Source: Rahnella bonaserana (GTDB taxonomy: Bacteria > Pseudomonadota > Gammaproteobacteria > Enterobacterales > Enterobacteriaceae). Taken from it: a stretch of 64,000 bases of DNA. The translations under genes were made by a program, and so were the position numbers. Each line of letters opens with the position of its first letter. Positions within the stretch are counted from its first letter, which is position 1. The stretch lies in NCBI RefSeq assembly GCF_019049675.1, contig NZ_JAFMOW010000061.1:62001-126000 (forward strand), in the 5' to 3' direction. Of this stretch, positions 24,626 through 33,281 are shown one piece after another. The notes beneath the pieces are model-generated. The model saw only the letters and a list, made by a program, of their open reading frames with translations, ran no database searches and was not told the DNA's origin.

Positions 24626-26023
24626 ATGGCCGGTTACATCAGAAATATTGTTAACAATCAAAATGTCACTTCACAGGCTACGTTGGTTCGTGGCGCGACG
24701 ATACTGAGCATGGACGAGAACATCGGTAACATTGAGCGTGGTGATATTCTCATCAACGGCTCAACGATTACCGCCGTGGGCCAGAACCTTGATGTGCCGG
24801 GTGCGCATATCATTAATGCCACCAATATGATTGCCATGCCGGGAATGGTCGATTCTCATCGTCATGCATGGGAAGGACAGCTGCGCCGCATTAATCCAAA
24901 CGCCACCTGCCTGGACGACTACAGCAACGCCACACACTTCTCGTTCGCTAAATATTACCGTCCTGCCGATATCTATGTCGGCAACCTGCTGACGGCGCTG
25001 GGCGCTATTGATGCGGGCATCACCACAATGATCGATAACTCGCACAACAGCCGAACCGCAGCGCATTCCGATGCCGCCGTCGAGGCCCTGCTTGATACCG
25101 GCATTCGTGCCATTCATGCTTCCGGCGCACCGGTAGCAGGCGAATGGGATAAAGCGCACTGGCCGGGAAACTGGCAGCGTCTGCAGGATAAGTATTTCAC
25201 CGACAACCCTGAAAGCCTTGTCTCTCTCGCCGTCATGGCCCAGCTGGAGCCGGAGTTGTGGGCCGAGGCCCGCAGGCTGGGACTGTCGATTGTCACTGAG
25301 TTCTTTGGCGCTGAGATGGGGTCTGAACTTGAGTCACTACATCAGCAGGGGCTGCTGGGTCCGGACAATATTTTCAATCACTGCACAGCGCTACCTGACC
25401 GGGGATGGGAAATTCTGCGGGAAGCGGGTGTCCGGGTGAACGTCTGCCCGCGCTCAGATTCGCACTATGGCATCGAAAGCGGAATGTTCGCCATAGCGGC
25501 CGCGCAGCGTCATGGCATAAATCCTGGCCTGAGCGTAGACAATGAAACATCGTACAGCACCGATATGTTTATGGAGATGCGCGTCGCCTTTTACCTGCAG
25601 CGCGTGATGGGCATGCATCAGCAGCAGTGCTGCGATTCCGAACATGCGCTGAAAACGCTTCCGGCGGCGCAACTCCTTAAAGCCGCGACTCTTGATGGCG
25701 CTGCCTGTGCAGGGCTGCAGGACAAAGTGGGCAGCCTGACGCCAGGCAAACAAGCCGACCTGGTGCTGATTAACGCCAGTGATCTCAATCTTTACCCGTC
25801 CGGCAATGCCTTTGGCACGGTGGTACATGCTGCCGAGCGCAGCAACATCGACACCGTCATGATCGGCGGGCGCATCGTAAAACAGAACGGTAAGGTGCTG
25901 GGCGTAGACAGCGCGCGACTACGTGCGGCGATTGATGAATCGCGTGAGCACCTGTTTGCCGCCTCTGGCTACCAGAGTAACATTTTTGCTGACGCCTTCC
26001 TGCCGCTGGAGCAGGAAGACTGA
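24626..26023 (+). CDS. Amidohydrolase of the TRZ/ATZ / cytosine-deaminase-like superfamily
   Basis: 465 residues from ATG 24626, which has GAAAGAGG 7 nt upstream; GTG 24584 has none. The metal-binding pattern of the superfamily is present: DSHRHAWEG (first His pair), a His in IFNHCTALPDRG, and the Asp in LSVDNETSYSTDMFMEM. An N- and C-terminal composite beta-sandwich is indicated by ATLVRGATILSMDE and VGSLTPGKQADLVLI. These enzymes hydrolyse C-N or C-Cl bonds on purine- or triazine-like rings; the substrate is not predictable. Followed by a small transporter and a lactonase-like gene in one operon. Confidence 0.82.
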   Translation: MAGYIRNIVNNQNVTSQATLVRGATILSMDENIGNIERGDILINGSTITAVGQNLDVPGAHIINATNMIAMPGMVDSHRHAWEGQLRRINPNATCLDDYSNATHFSFAKYYRPADIYVGNLLTALGAIDAGITTMIDNSHNSRTAAHSDAAVEALLDTGIRAIHASGAPVAGEWDKAHWPGNWQRLQDKYFTDNPESLVSLAVMAQLEPELWAEARRLGLSIVTEFFGAEMGSELESLHQQGLLGPDNIFNHCTALPDRGWEILREAGVRVNVCPRSDSHYGIESGMFAIAAAQRHGINPGLSVDNETSYSTDMFMEMRVAFYLQRVMGMHQQQCCDSEHALKTLPAAQLLKAATLDGAACAGLQDKVGSLTPGKQADLVLINASDLNLYPSGNAFGTVVHAAERSNIDTVMIGGRIVKQNGKVLGVDSARLRAAIDESREHLFAASGYQSNIFADAFLPLEQED

Positions 26024-26028
26024 ACGGG

Positions 26029-26511
26029 ATGAAAAGCATGGGTATGATCTATTACGTAATCGCCTTTGCCGCAGGTCTGGGGATCACCCTGCAGACGACC
26101 CTGAACAGCCAGCTGGCAAAGGGACTGGGCGGCGACCCGGTCACTGCGGCGCTGTTTTCCTTCACGGCGGGCGCGTTCAGTCTGGGAGTTTACGCGCTGC
26201 TGCGGGGTGGGCTGATGACATCGTTAGTGGCGCTCCCGTCGCAACCCCTCTGGAGTCTGGCGGGCGGGCTGATAGGCGCATGTGCCCTGTTCAGTTATGT
26301 CGTGCTGGCGCCGAAAATCGGGTTTTCAGCGCTGCTCGGGCTCGCGATTGTCGGACAGTTACTTTCCTCGCTGATGATTGACCATCTTGGCTTGCTGGGC
26401 GCTGTGCGGCGTCCGGTTTCGTTACTCAGGCTGGGGGGAATGGTTGTCATGCTGATCGGACTTGCCGTCATGCTTTTCGGCGATCGGCTCTCTGCACGTT
26501 TTCTGCAGTAA
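26029..26511 (+). CDS. Small DMT-superfamily transporter (YdcZ/DUF606 type)
   Basis: 160 residues with five hydrophobic segments (IYYVIAFAAGLGITLQTTLN, TAALFSFTAGAFSLGVYALL, SLAGGLIGACALFSYVVLA, FSALLGLAIVGQLLSSLMID, LGGMVVMLIGLAVMLFG). This is the DUF606/YdcZ arrangement of half-size drug/metabolite transporters. The start overlaps the area just after the amidohydrolase stop (5-nt gap); ATG 26038 or 26044 are alternatives. Probable uptake or export of the amidohydrolase substrate or product. Confidence 0.8.
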   Translation: MKSMGMIYYVIAFAAGLGITLQTTLNSQLAKGLGGDPVTAALFSFTAGAFSLGVYALLRGGLMTSLVALPSQPLWSLAGGLIGACALFSYVVLAPKIGFSALLGLAIVGQLLSSLMIDHLGLLGAVRRPVSLLRLGGMVVMLIGLAVMLFGDRLSARFLQ

Positions 26512-26565
26512 CTGCGTTATCCACTTGCCCTCGTGCAGTAAGACTTTTTTATCCGGAGGATTAAC

Positions 26566-27426
26566 ATGTTTTCAATTGCAGCTGATGTCAGAAATACGCT
26601 AGGAGAGTGCCCGCTGTGGTGTGAAAGAACCCGCAGGCTCTACTGGACTGACATTGAAGCCAGCGAACTGCTCGCCATAAAAGAAGGCAATGATGCTGTG
26701 ATGCGCTGGTCGCTGCCTGAACGCCTTTGCTCCTTTTCCCTGACTGAACAAAGTCACATTCTGCTGATGGGACTCGCGTCCAGGCTGGCTTTCTATGATC
26801 TCAGCAGCGGATTGCTTACCACAGTGGCCGCTTCACCAGGAAACACCGGTACCCGCATAGGTGATGGACGGTGCGACCGTGCCGGTAATTTTGTCTTCGG
26901 AACGATGGATGACGGTTATCCCGTTAAAGGCATCGGTAAGTTTCACCGGCTCAACGCGACGACGCTGACTGTTGAGACGCTTGCACTGCCCGATGTCGCT
27001 ATACCGAACAGCATCTGTTTCAGCCCCGATAGTGGCACGCTTTATTATTGTGACTCGATGCAGGGTCGGATTATGTGCTGCGATTACCCCTCGCTGCAAA
27101 ACCAGCGCGTGTTCACCAAAATCGAAGGCGGCGGCGCGCCTGATGGTTCCTGCATTGATGCACAGGACTATCTGTGGAACGCAGAATGGGGCGGCAGTCG
27201 GGTTGTCCGATACAGTCCGGGGGGAGAAATACACAGTATTCTTTCTGCTCCAGCCCTCCAGACAACCTGCCCGGTGCTTGGTGGTTCGTCACTCCACACA
27301 CTTTCATGTACCAGTGCCCGGGTAGGCCTCGCAGAGCCAACCGCTTATGACGGTGCGCTTTTCAGCATTCGGTCACCTTTTTTTGCCGGATTACCAGAAA
27401 GCCGTTTTGCAGCGCACAAAATATAA
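26566..27426 (+). CDS. SMP-30/gluconolactonase/LRE-family protein
   Basis: 286 residues, strong site CGGAGG before the ATG. The six-bladed propeller signatures are visible: LGECPLWCERTRRLYWTDIE, RIGDGRCDRAGNFVFGTMDD, VAIPNSICFSPDSGTLYYCDS and PDGSCIDAQDYLWNAEWGGSRVVRY, with Glu15, Asn about 145 and Asp about 195 as metal ligands. Members hydrolyse sugar or other lactones. It ends the amidohydrolase operon and may open a lactone formed downstream. Confidence 0.82.
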   Translation: MFSIAADVRNTLGECPLWCERTRRLYWTDIEASELLAIKEGNDAVMRWSLPERLCSFSLTEQSHILLMGLASRLAFYDLSSGLLTTVAASPGNTGTRIGDGRCDRAGNFVFGTMDDGYPVKGIGKFHRLNATTLTVETLALPDVAIPNSICFSPDSGTLYYCDSMQGRIMCCDYPSLQNQRVFTKIEGGGAPDGSCIDAQDYLWNAEWGGSRVVRYSPGGEIHSILSAPALQTTCPVLGGSSLHTLSCTSARVGLAEPTAYDGALFSIRSPFFAGLPESRFAAHKI

Positions 27427-27508
27427 CCTCTGGCATTTGATCAGATTCAGGCTGAGAGAAAGCGTCCGCTTCTGGCACTAAGCAGTCGGTCATTCTGGTC
27501 TACTATAG

Positions 27509-27763
27509 TACGTAACATCCGGGCGTGTTCCTGAAAACGGTCGTAGAAAGTGCGGACTCAGTCGTTCCCTGGCCGACGCCGGTCTCGGTGAGTTCTTCTG
27601 GCTGCTCGAGTACAAATGCGCCTGGCACGAGGTGAAGCTACTGAAAGTGGGCAGGTGGGAACCCAGCAGTAAACTCTGTTGTTCTTGCGGTGAATTCAAT
27701 GCTGATTTGATACTGGCCATGCGGACATGGACATGCCCCAGCTGCGGCTCCGGGTTTCACTGA
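27509..27763 (+). pseudogene. Remnant of an IS200/IS605-family tnpB (C-terminal part)
   Basis: In one plus-strand frame 27509-27760 reads SLADAGLGEFFWLLEYKCAW, then WEPSSKLCCSCGE...RTWTCPSCGSGFH. This is the end of a TnpB protein: the RuvC-proximal helix and the four-cysteine zinc ribbon (C..C and C..C). It stops at tandem TGA TAG before the HDRD motif, and no N-terminal two-thirds exists upstream. A decayed TnpB/IS1341-type fragment at the junction between cargo and defence island. Confidence 0.8.
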
Positions 27764-27914
27764 TAGCCCTGGGCGTATCCGGGAATCCTTGTCGGGTATG
27801 TAAAAGGTTGAGCAAACCCACCGGCGTGGTTGCGTTCTTTGTCGCCATAGCAGCGGTGAGCTGTTGCTAACGTCAACAACGCTGGGGAATTGAAGCGTTG
27901 TTGAATTTGACTTA

Positions 27915-28781
27915 TTAGATGGCCTTACTTCGATATTCAATTTCTAATATCGCCTTTGTCATTGCCGCAATAGCTATAGCATCTGCCATAGTCAATTCAG
28001 GCTTGTCTAGGCTTCCGTGTCCAGCAGTAGGTAATTTGTTACGCAAATCATAAATATCTTTAATCGCAACAATAAGGTTATTAGATAAGCTTGACTTTTT
28101 CTTGAACTGTTCAAAAAAACCACCCAATGATTGATTTGATACATTTGGGTTTTGAGAAATATCTTTCGCCATTGTTTCTAAAATATTAGAGGCGGCGTGC
28201 AACGCTCCTGCCGGGTCATTGGAATCTAAACAATTATTCATTCTACTTATTTGCTGAACAATATTGGGGTGCAATTTTTTTAAGTAATCACTCCCCAAAT
28301 TTTCATTGAACTGTTTAACATGACTAAAGACATCGCAATCCAAATAAAACCTAGGAGTAACAGTCATCCATGAATACTTCCAGTCATTTTTTATATTATC
28401 ATTTGCCGCAATACGCACACCTGTATCCTGATCTATTTCATCGACATATTTACACATGTAATCAGCATAATAGTAAAAATACTTATATGATATTTCAGGG
28501 CAAAAATTACTGATCGATGAAATACCTCCATTTTCATTTGAATAAACTGAGGGTAATTCTTCATCACATAAAGATGAAAATTTAGTTCTTTCCCAATACT
28601 CACTCAACTCCTCTTCTTTTGTATCCGTTATGCCCGCTATCATTTTGCTACGTTTAAGCAGAACTACACTGTCATGGTATCGAGGGCAGCTATGCGAATT
28701 CGCGTATGGGCATACTGTTGCCGCATTTCGATTATGACTCTCGTTATCCCACCAATTTTTATCAGGAATAATTCTTTGCAT
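27915..28781 (-). CDS. Hypothetical protein with an abortive-infection-like C-terminal domain
   Basis: 288 residues. The N-terminus carries a conserved-looking block VCPYANSHSCPRYHDSVVLL known to me from widespread hypothetical proteins of islands. The C-terminus (ALHAASNILETMAKDI...IYDLRNKLPTAGHGSLDKPELTMADAIAIAA) resembles the Abi_C domain, with the R.K...GHG signature. Abi_C proteins are tied to phage-exclusion loci, but this assignment is by motif only. Monocistronic, AT-rich, divergent from the DUF4365 gene. Confidence 0.6.
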   Translation of the reverse strand: MQRIIPDKNWWDNESHNRNAATVCPYANSHSCPRYHDSVVLLKRSKMIAGITDTKEEELSEYWERTKFSSLCDEELPSVYSNENGGISSISNFCPEISYKYFYYYADYMCKYVDEIDQDTGVRIAANDNIKNDWKYSWMTVTPRFYLDCDVFSHVKQFNENLGSDYLKKLHPNIVQQISRMNNCLDSNDPAGALHAASNILETMAKDISQNPNVSNQSLGGFFEQFKKKSSLSNNLIVAIKDIYDLRNKLPTAGHGSLDKPELTMADAIAIAAMTKAILEIEYRSKAI

Positions 28782-28891
28782 AATTTGGTTGTTATCTCGC
28801 GATTAAATGAATTTTTAACTCTATTCATAGCTTATCAGCTCTACCATACCTGCCGCCACTGTAAGCATCCCCGTACGAGTGCCATTCGAAA

Positions 28892-30001
28892 GTGGATGTC
28901 ACCATATCGAGGTGTCATGTGATAGATTGCCTTTTTGAACGCTTAAATGGGAAACAAAAAGTGACCTCTGAGTCAAATCGAATTTCCGCTGCAAGCACCG
29001 CCTATGTCGATGCAGTATGTCGTGCGTGGGGGTGGTCATGGCAAGAGGTAGGACAGGCCGATGATGACGGTTTTGATGGGCTAGTGTATCTGCGAAGCAA
29101 AAGGATTAATAAAGACCGACCAAAAGATCGCCGATCATGGAAACATGAATTTACTGGGGGCCTAATCCAAGTCCAGGTGAAGAGTGGGGCAAGCTACGTG
29201 GACTATACGGGTGAAGACTTTCTCGAAGTTAGAATTCCAAATCTTGAAGTCAAGCGAGATCTTTGGAGCAAATCACCGCTGCCTGTTGTGCTGGTTTATG
29301 TAAAGGAAGCATCGCCGGGAAAACTTGTAAGCCAAGCTTGGTGGGCAGATCTCAAGCGAGCGGACTCCTATACTAAACGGGGCACGGTGATCGTCCAGCT
29401 AAAAAACAGATTCCAATCGGGCCTGGAGTGCATTCGACCATTTTCACGACTTGCTACCGGCCAGCATCGAGCGCAGGGGCTCGTGGAAATTGACATGACG
29501 CAGAAGAGTAGTCTACCTGCTCGTATTAATTCGTTTTCTAAACCAATTAAGTTTGCAGCCTGGGATTTTTATAGATTGTGGAAGGCCGCAGGTGCCACGC
29601 ATCCCACACTTGGTGAGGTCATAGTTAATAGAACGGGCTGGTCTCACATTACGCGTGTAAAACGACCACTTGCACGTATAATCGCAAGCTTTGAGTTGTT
29701 ACCTACCGCCGCGCGTATTATTGAGACAGTCGATACATGGCATAGGCTTCGAAGAGGTCTAAAGACTCGAAAGTTTCCAGGCGGTTCATGGGCGGAATAC
29801 GACTACGTGGGGGTCTCTGCGTTAGTAAAGTGGCCTGCGCGGGAAGCATCTGAGGTAATCGTGATACTTAAGCGTGAGACTACCCTAAGTGAAGAGCTGA
29901 TAGCCAAAGACTCTAGCGCAAAGAGCGGTATTAGAGTTATAGGAACAAAAACTTGGTTCTATTCCGTGTACGAGCCCGGTAGGCGTAAAGGAAAAACTTG
30001 A
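28892..30001 (+). CDS. DUF4365 nuclease-like protein with an extra C-terminal domain
   Basis: 369 residues by the longest frame; the true start may be later (for example GTG 28961) since no start has a good ribosome site. Residues about 30-180 fit DUF4365, a PD-(D/E)XK-like domain: GQADDDGFDGLV gives Asp62, and IQVQVKSG gives the QxK (Gln95, Lys97). Residues about 215-369 form a second domain (WDFYRLWKAAGA, NRTGWSHITRVKRPLARI, YVGVSALVKW, SEVIVILKR...FYSVYEP) resembling phage barnase/EndoU-like (PBECR) nuclease modules; this second call is tentative. A two-nuclease defence or toxin protein is inferred. Confidence 0.55.
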   Translation: MDVTISRCHVIDCLFERLNGKQKVTSESNRISAASTAYVDAVCRAWGWSWQEVGQADDDGFDGLVYLRSKRINKDRPKDRRSWKHEFTGGLIQVQVKSGASYVDYTGEDFLEVRIPNLEVKRDLWSKSPLPVVLVYVKEASPGKLVSQAWWADLKRADSYTKRGTVIVQLKNRFQSGLECIRPFSRLATGQHRAQGLVEIDMTQKSSLPARINSFSKPIKFAAWDFYRLWKAAGATHPTLGEVIVNRTGWSHITRVKRPLARIIASFELLPTAARIIETVDTWHRLRRGLKTRKFPGGSWAEYDYVGVSALVKWPAREASEVIVILKRETTLSEELIAKDSSAKSGIRVIGTKTWFYSVYEPGRRKGKT

Positions 30002-30217
30002 TCGGTGCGTCACTCTCAGACTGATCCAGACGTACTAGGAAACCCAATACCGGCAGGCTAGGTAAGAGTTAGCCGCTCTCTATTGTGTGCGCACCGACCA
30101 GCGAGCACAGTACCATAACCACGAGTTAGAGGTCTATACTTAGTAGAAACGGCAGCGCCAGAAGCTCACGGCGCACATAGCGTTCGCTGAACAGAAAATC
30201 TCAATAATTTCTCTCCG

Positions 30218-30241
30218 TTGCACTCACCGGTGAGAGTGCAA
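30218..30241. promoter_or_regulatory. Palindrome upstream of the TOPRIM-like gene
   Basis: TTGCACTC (30218-30225) is inverted at 30234-30241, and the centre 30223-30234 (CTCACCGGTGAG) is a perfect 12-bp palindrome. It lies 42 bp before the ATG at 30283, so an operator or leader hairpin is plausible. Confidence 0.4.
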
Positions 30242-30282
30242 AAGCATTGTTAAATGACAACCGGTAAGCACAAGGATTTTTA

Positions 30283-31200
30283 ATGATTGGAATAATTGGT
30301 ACAACTTCCATCGAGGTAAGGAAAGATCAGGGCTCTAAAATTATAACCATCACGCAGAGAGGTGCTTCAAAAAGCAATGTTATACCTTCTGTGGTTGTGG
30401 TTTGCGAAGATGCAATTGCGGCGAAAGTTCTTGATCTAGTCAATGCGGAAACTAAGGGTTCATATAGGGTTGTTACCGCAGGGGCTTGGGGTAATATGGC
30501 GACTCTATTGTATGGAATGTACTTCTATCGAAGGCATCTGCAAGAGACAGGTGACACAAGGTTTCTAGAGGTTTTGTGCGTCACGGATGGAGATATAACG
30601 CCTGACTGGTTTCAGAAGGTCATAAAGGAAACTCATCGTGGAACTCATGCACCTGATCACATAAAAGAAACTCTATCTTTAATAGAGCAGAGTCTGATAA
30701 GTTTTAAATTGTCAGACCATCCGGAAAAAACAAAAGGAATACCGGAGTACAATCACAAAAAGTGGTTGGACGAGATTTCTGAAGAGCATGTCAATAAATA
30801 CTTCGAAACTCGCCTTGCAGAATTGAATTCTTTCCTAGAGAGGAGTAAGCGTGATCAAGAGGGTGGAATCGGTATCGAGATTTGGCATATTAAGAAAGAG
30901 ATTTCAGAAACGCTACGCATTATTGAGGTTTCCCAGAAAATGAAGTTCAAGGCTGTTGATGACTTAGTAGATTATCACGCTTATTATAAGCGTATCTCTG
31001 CTGTTTTGAAGCGCGGAGATACGCTGATGCACTATCACCAGCATGACATAGTGTATTCAGTGCTAAGTATCATCAGGAAATTTAATCCTGTACGTTGGCA
31101 TGCTTACATAACACCTGTTAAAGAGGCTATGGAAGAGGCGTCATTTAATCAAACTGAGGTATTCAGGAAGGATAGGTTCAACAATACAGAAATTTTATGA
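30283..31200 (+). CDS. Stand-alone TOPRIM-like protein, unknown function
   Basis: 305 residues, AAGGAT 8 nt upstream of the ATG. PSVVVVCEDAIAAKVLDLV (Glu42) followed by FLEVLCVTDGDITPDW (Asp102, Asp104) has the Glu ... DxD spacing of an OLD/RnmV-like TOPRIM metal site. The remaining 190 residues are helical and charged and match nothing I know. TOPRIM domains of this kind usually act with an ABC-type ATPase (OLD, Gabija, PARIS), yet no ATPase adjoins this gene. The TOPRIM reading is an inference from motifs only. Confidence 0.5.
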   Translation: MIGIIGTTSIEVRKDQGSKIITITQRGASKSNVIPSVVVVCEDAIAAKVLDLVNAETKGSYRVVTAGAWGNMATLLYGMYFYRRHLQETGDTRFLEVLCVTDGDITPDWFQKVIKETHRGTHAPDHIKETLSLIEQSLISFKLSDHPEKTKGIPEYNHKKWLDEISEEHVNKYFETRLAELNSFLERSKRDQEGGIGIEIWHIKKEISETLRIIEVSQKMKFKAVDDLVDYHAYYKRISAVLKRGDTLMHYHQHDIVYSVLSIIRKFNPVRWHAYITPVKEAMEEASFNQTEVFRKDRFNNTEIL

Positions 31201-31410
31201 TGTATTCGAATTTCTATGGCGAGGGCTATAGAATGGTCTATTAGCTTGATAAATTATGACCGGGTGTAGGATTTTACCATAAATTACCATGCGGGGTTCC
31301 GGTCATTCGAAGCATTGAGTAACCATATTGATGTCATCTACGAACGAGGAGCTGACGCAACGTAGGTGGCCTAATATTTACGAGTGAACCTTTTAAATTC
31401 TAATACTTAA

Positions 31411-32073
31411 TCAGAATGTCTGTTGTGTCGACCTCATCTTTCGTTCTGCTTTTCTTACCATCTTGTTGAAAGCCGCCCTTGATTTGATACGAGTAATGTC
31501 TGCCTTGCTTTTAAGTAATATTTCTTTAGGTTTCCATCCATGATCAGCGTCTATTCTCAATTCATCACGGACATTCTCAGATAATTGAGCGACATTCAAT
31601 CCTAAATCCATATAAAGCTCACGCCTCAACAGGATATAATCCCCCATAAACATTGGGCCGAAATTTGGATTGTCAGTCATTTCTCGGAGTTTATTTTTGA
31701 TTTTCAATAAATCAATGTCGATGGATTGCAACCTGTAAATGAGTGTTGGTTCAAGATACTTGTGCTCACCTTTCACCGTACTCATATCGAAAGTGGGAGG
31801 GGCGACTTGTGTCTTTAAATATTCAGGGGATTCAGGTTCTTGAAAGGTTTCATCAAATCCTCTATCCCATGAAGCTTCAGCGCATTCACTGACAAATTTA
31901 TCCAGAAGGAATACAAGTTGGACGCTGATGTAAGTGCGTTCTGTTTTACTCTTTCTCCTATCAAAAACTATCTCTTTGACCAAATTAAAAAAAAGTGGAA
32001 TTCCCACAGCAGCAGCGCCACCAAGAAATCCTTGCATACCAGGACTAAGGTTGAACATATGAGCAATCATCAA
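31411..32073 (-). CDS. Hypothetical membrane-anchored protein
   Basis: 220 residues. One N-terminal hydrophobic segment (GMQGFLGGAAAVGIPLFFNLV, about residues 12-32) followed by a charged cytoplasmic domain with predicted long helices (LIYRLQSIDIDLLKIKNKLREM) and a basic tail (RKAERKMRS). No family recognised. Isolated, AT-rich, on the minus strand between two defence-like genes; single-helix proteins of this type occur as effectors in phage-defence islands, but nothing more can be claimed. Confidence 0.5.
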   Translation of the reverse strand: MMIAHMFNLSPGMQGFLGGAAAVGIPLFFNLVKEIVFDRRKSKTERTYISVQLVFLLDKFVSECAEASWDRGFDETFQEPESPEYLKTQVAPPTFDMSTVKGEHKYLEPTLIYRLQSIDIDLLKIKNKLREMTDNPNFGPMFMGDYILLRRELYMDLGLNVAQLSENVRDELRIDADHGWKPKEILLKSKADITRIKSRAAFNKMVRKAERKMRSTQQTF

Positions 32074-32342
32074 GAATTGAGACTTGTTCGATTTTAACTT
32101 ATATCAGGAAGAATAAGATATTTTTTTTGTGAATTAGAATTCAAATAAGATAGAAAGATTCTGCTACTCCATTCTATGCAATCATTGGCCTTACCTACGA
32201 CCGCTTATGGCACTTTTCGACCAGTTACCACGAGCATTTCTTCATCATAAACTGCCGGGATACACACAGCTTAAAGCAATCTATCCCGGCGCGTTGTGCT
32301 AGCCGTTAATCAGACGGGCTATCAACTATGAGCCTTCAGTGA

Positions 32343-32501
32343 TATCAGACAGGCTCCTACGATGGTCAGGTTGCAGAGGCTCTGGCCATGGTACGTGCAC
32401 TGAACAAGATGACAAAGGCAGGCATGCCAGAAACGAGCGAATTGCCTGAAAACCCCACCGGCTACGGGAATATTTACCCCAAATCTGATTTATTCAACTA
32501 A
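32343..32501 (+). pseudogene. Gene remnant of unknown origin in a decayed stretch
   Basis: A 52-codon open frame without a start codon of its own (GSYDGQVAEALAMVRALNKM, ending in GNIYPKSDLFN) reads like the C-terminus of a real protein and has higher GC than its surroundings. The rest of 32074-32549 holds no gene. I cannot name the parent family. Confidence 0.35.
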
Positions 32502-32549
32502 GCCTTACTGCGCCTAAAAAATTATTCATTCAACATAATTATAAGTGAA

Positions 32550-33281
32550 TTAAATAATTATTGTCGGAATCACTTTTACATCTAGTTTATTAGTACCTAA
32601 ACTAGAAAGGCTATGAGGGTTAATTAAAACCCTAAGATCAGCCATTAAATCCAATACATTAAAATCCCAACTTTGCTTTATTTTATTAATAACTGGCAAA
32701 AGCGTTGGGTCATAATTAGAGCGTTGTAAGGGCCCTAGAGTCATAAATATTTTCATCGTGCCAATTGCATTATGAAAATCCTTAATTATCCAATGGTCAC
32801 TTTCAATAATTACGATATATTTTGTTCCCTGATTTGTTTCAACCCATTGACCAGTAATATTAGGAGGCAGTGCATTATGATCAAGATGACGGAATACGCG
32901 AGTTTTCACACCTATCCCAAAACTATAAAAACTTCCCTTTTTTTTACCCCAAAAGCTTTCTAACATCAACTTTTCTCCATAGTTTCCTTCAACCTCTCCC
33001 AGAAGACCGAAATTTTTTTCTTCGCCTTTCAATACAATGCACAAATCCGCATAGGAAACATGCTGACCAGCTTCTTGTAATGTAATTTTATTAAAGCCGA
33101 TCAATTCAGGATTATATTGCTGTGCAAATCTTAAACCGCTTAAAAAATCTTTACCACTTACAAAAACTCCGTACTGTTGAGTCTCACTCAAAAAGTCATA
33201 GTTATATAACTCTGATATTTTTAATACGATATTTTTATATACTTCATGACCTTCACTACTAGTCAGGAAATGACATATCAA
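32550..33281 (-). CDS. Third gene of the Septu-like operon, main part (-1 frame)
   Basis: 243 residues if started at TTG 33281, but the same frame is open upstream to about 33338 and reads NNIQQSLQNFGLQT directly into this protein, which suggests it is the continuation of the short frame 33278-33517. The core SYADLCIVLKG...FGLLGEVEGNYGEKLM has a D ... ExE ... K pattern reminiscent of PD-(D/E)XK nucleases; this is a weak motif call. Very AT-rich. Joined by frameshift the product would be 322 residues. Otherwise no known family. Confidence 0.55.
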   Translation of the reverse strand: MICHFLTSSEGHEVYKNIVLKISELYNYDFLSETQQYGVFVSGKDFLSGLRFAQQYNPELIGFNKITLQEAGQHVSYADLCIVLKGEEKNFGLLGEVEGNYGEKLMLESFWGKKKGSFYSFGIGVKTRVFRHLDHNALPPNITGQWVETNQGTKYIVIIESDHWIIKDFHNAIGTMKIFMTLGPLQRSNYDPTLLPVINKIKQSWDFNVLDLMADLRVLINPHSLSSLGTNKLDVKVIPTIII

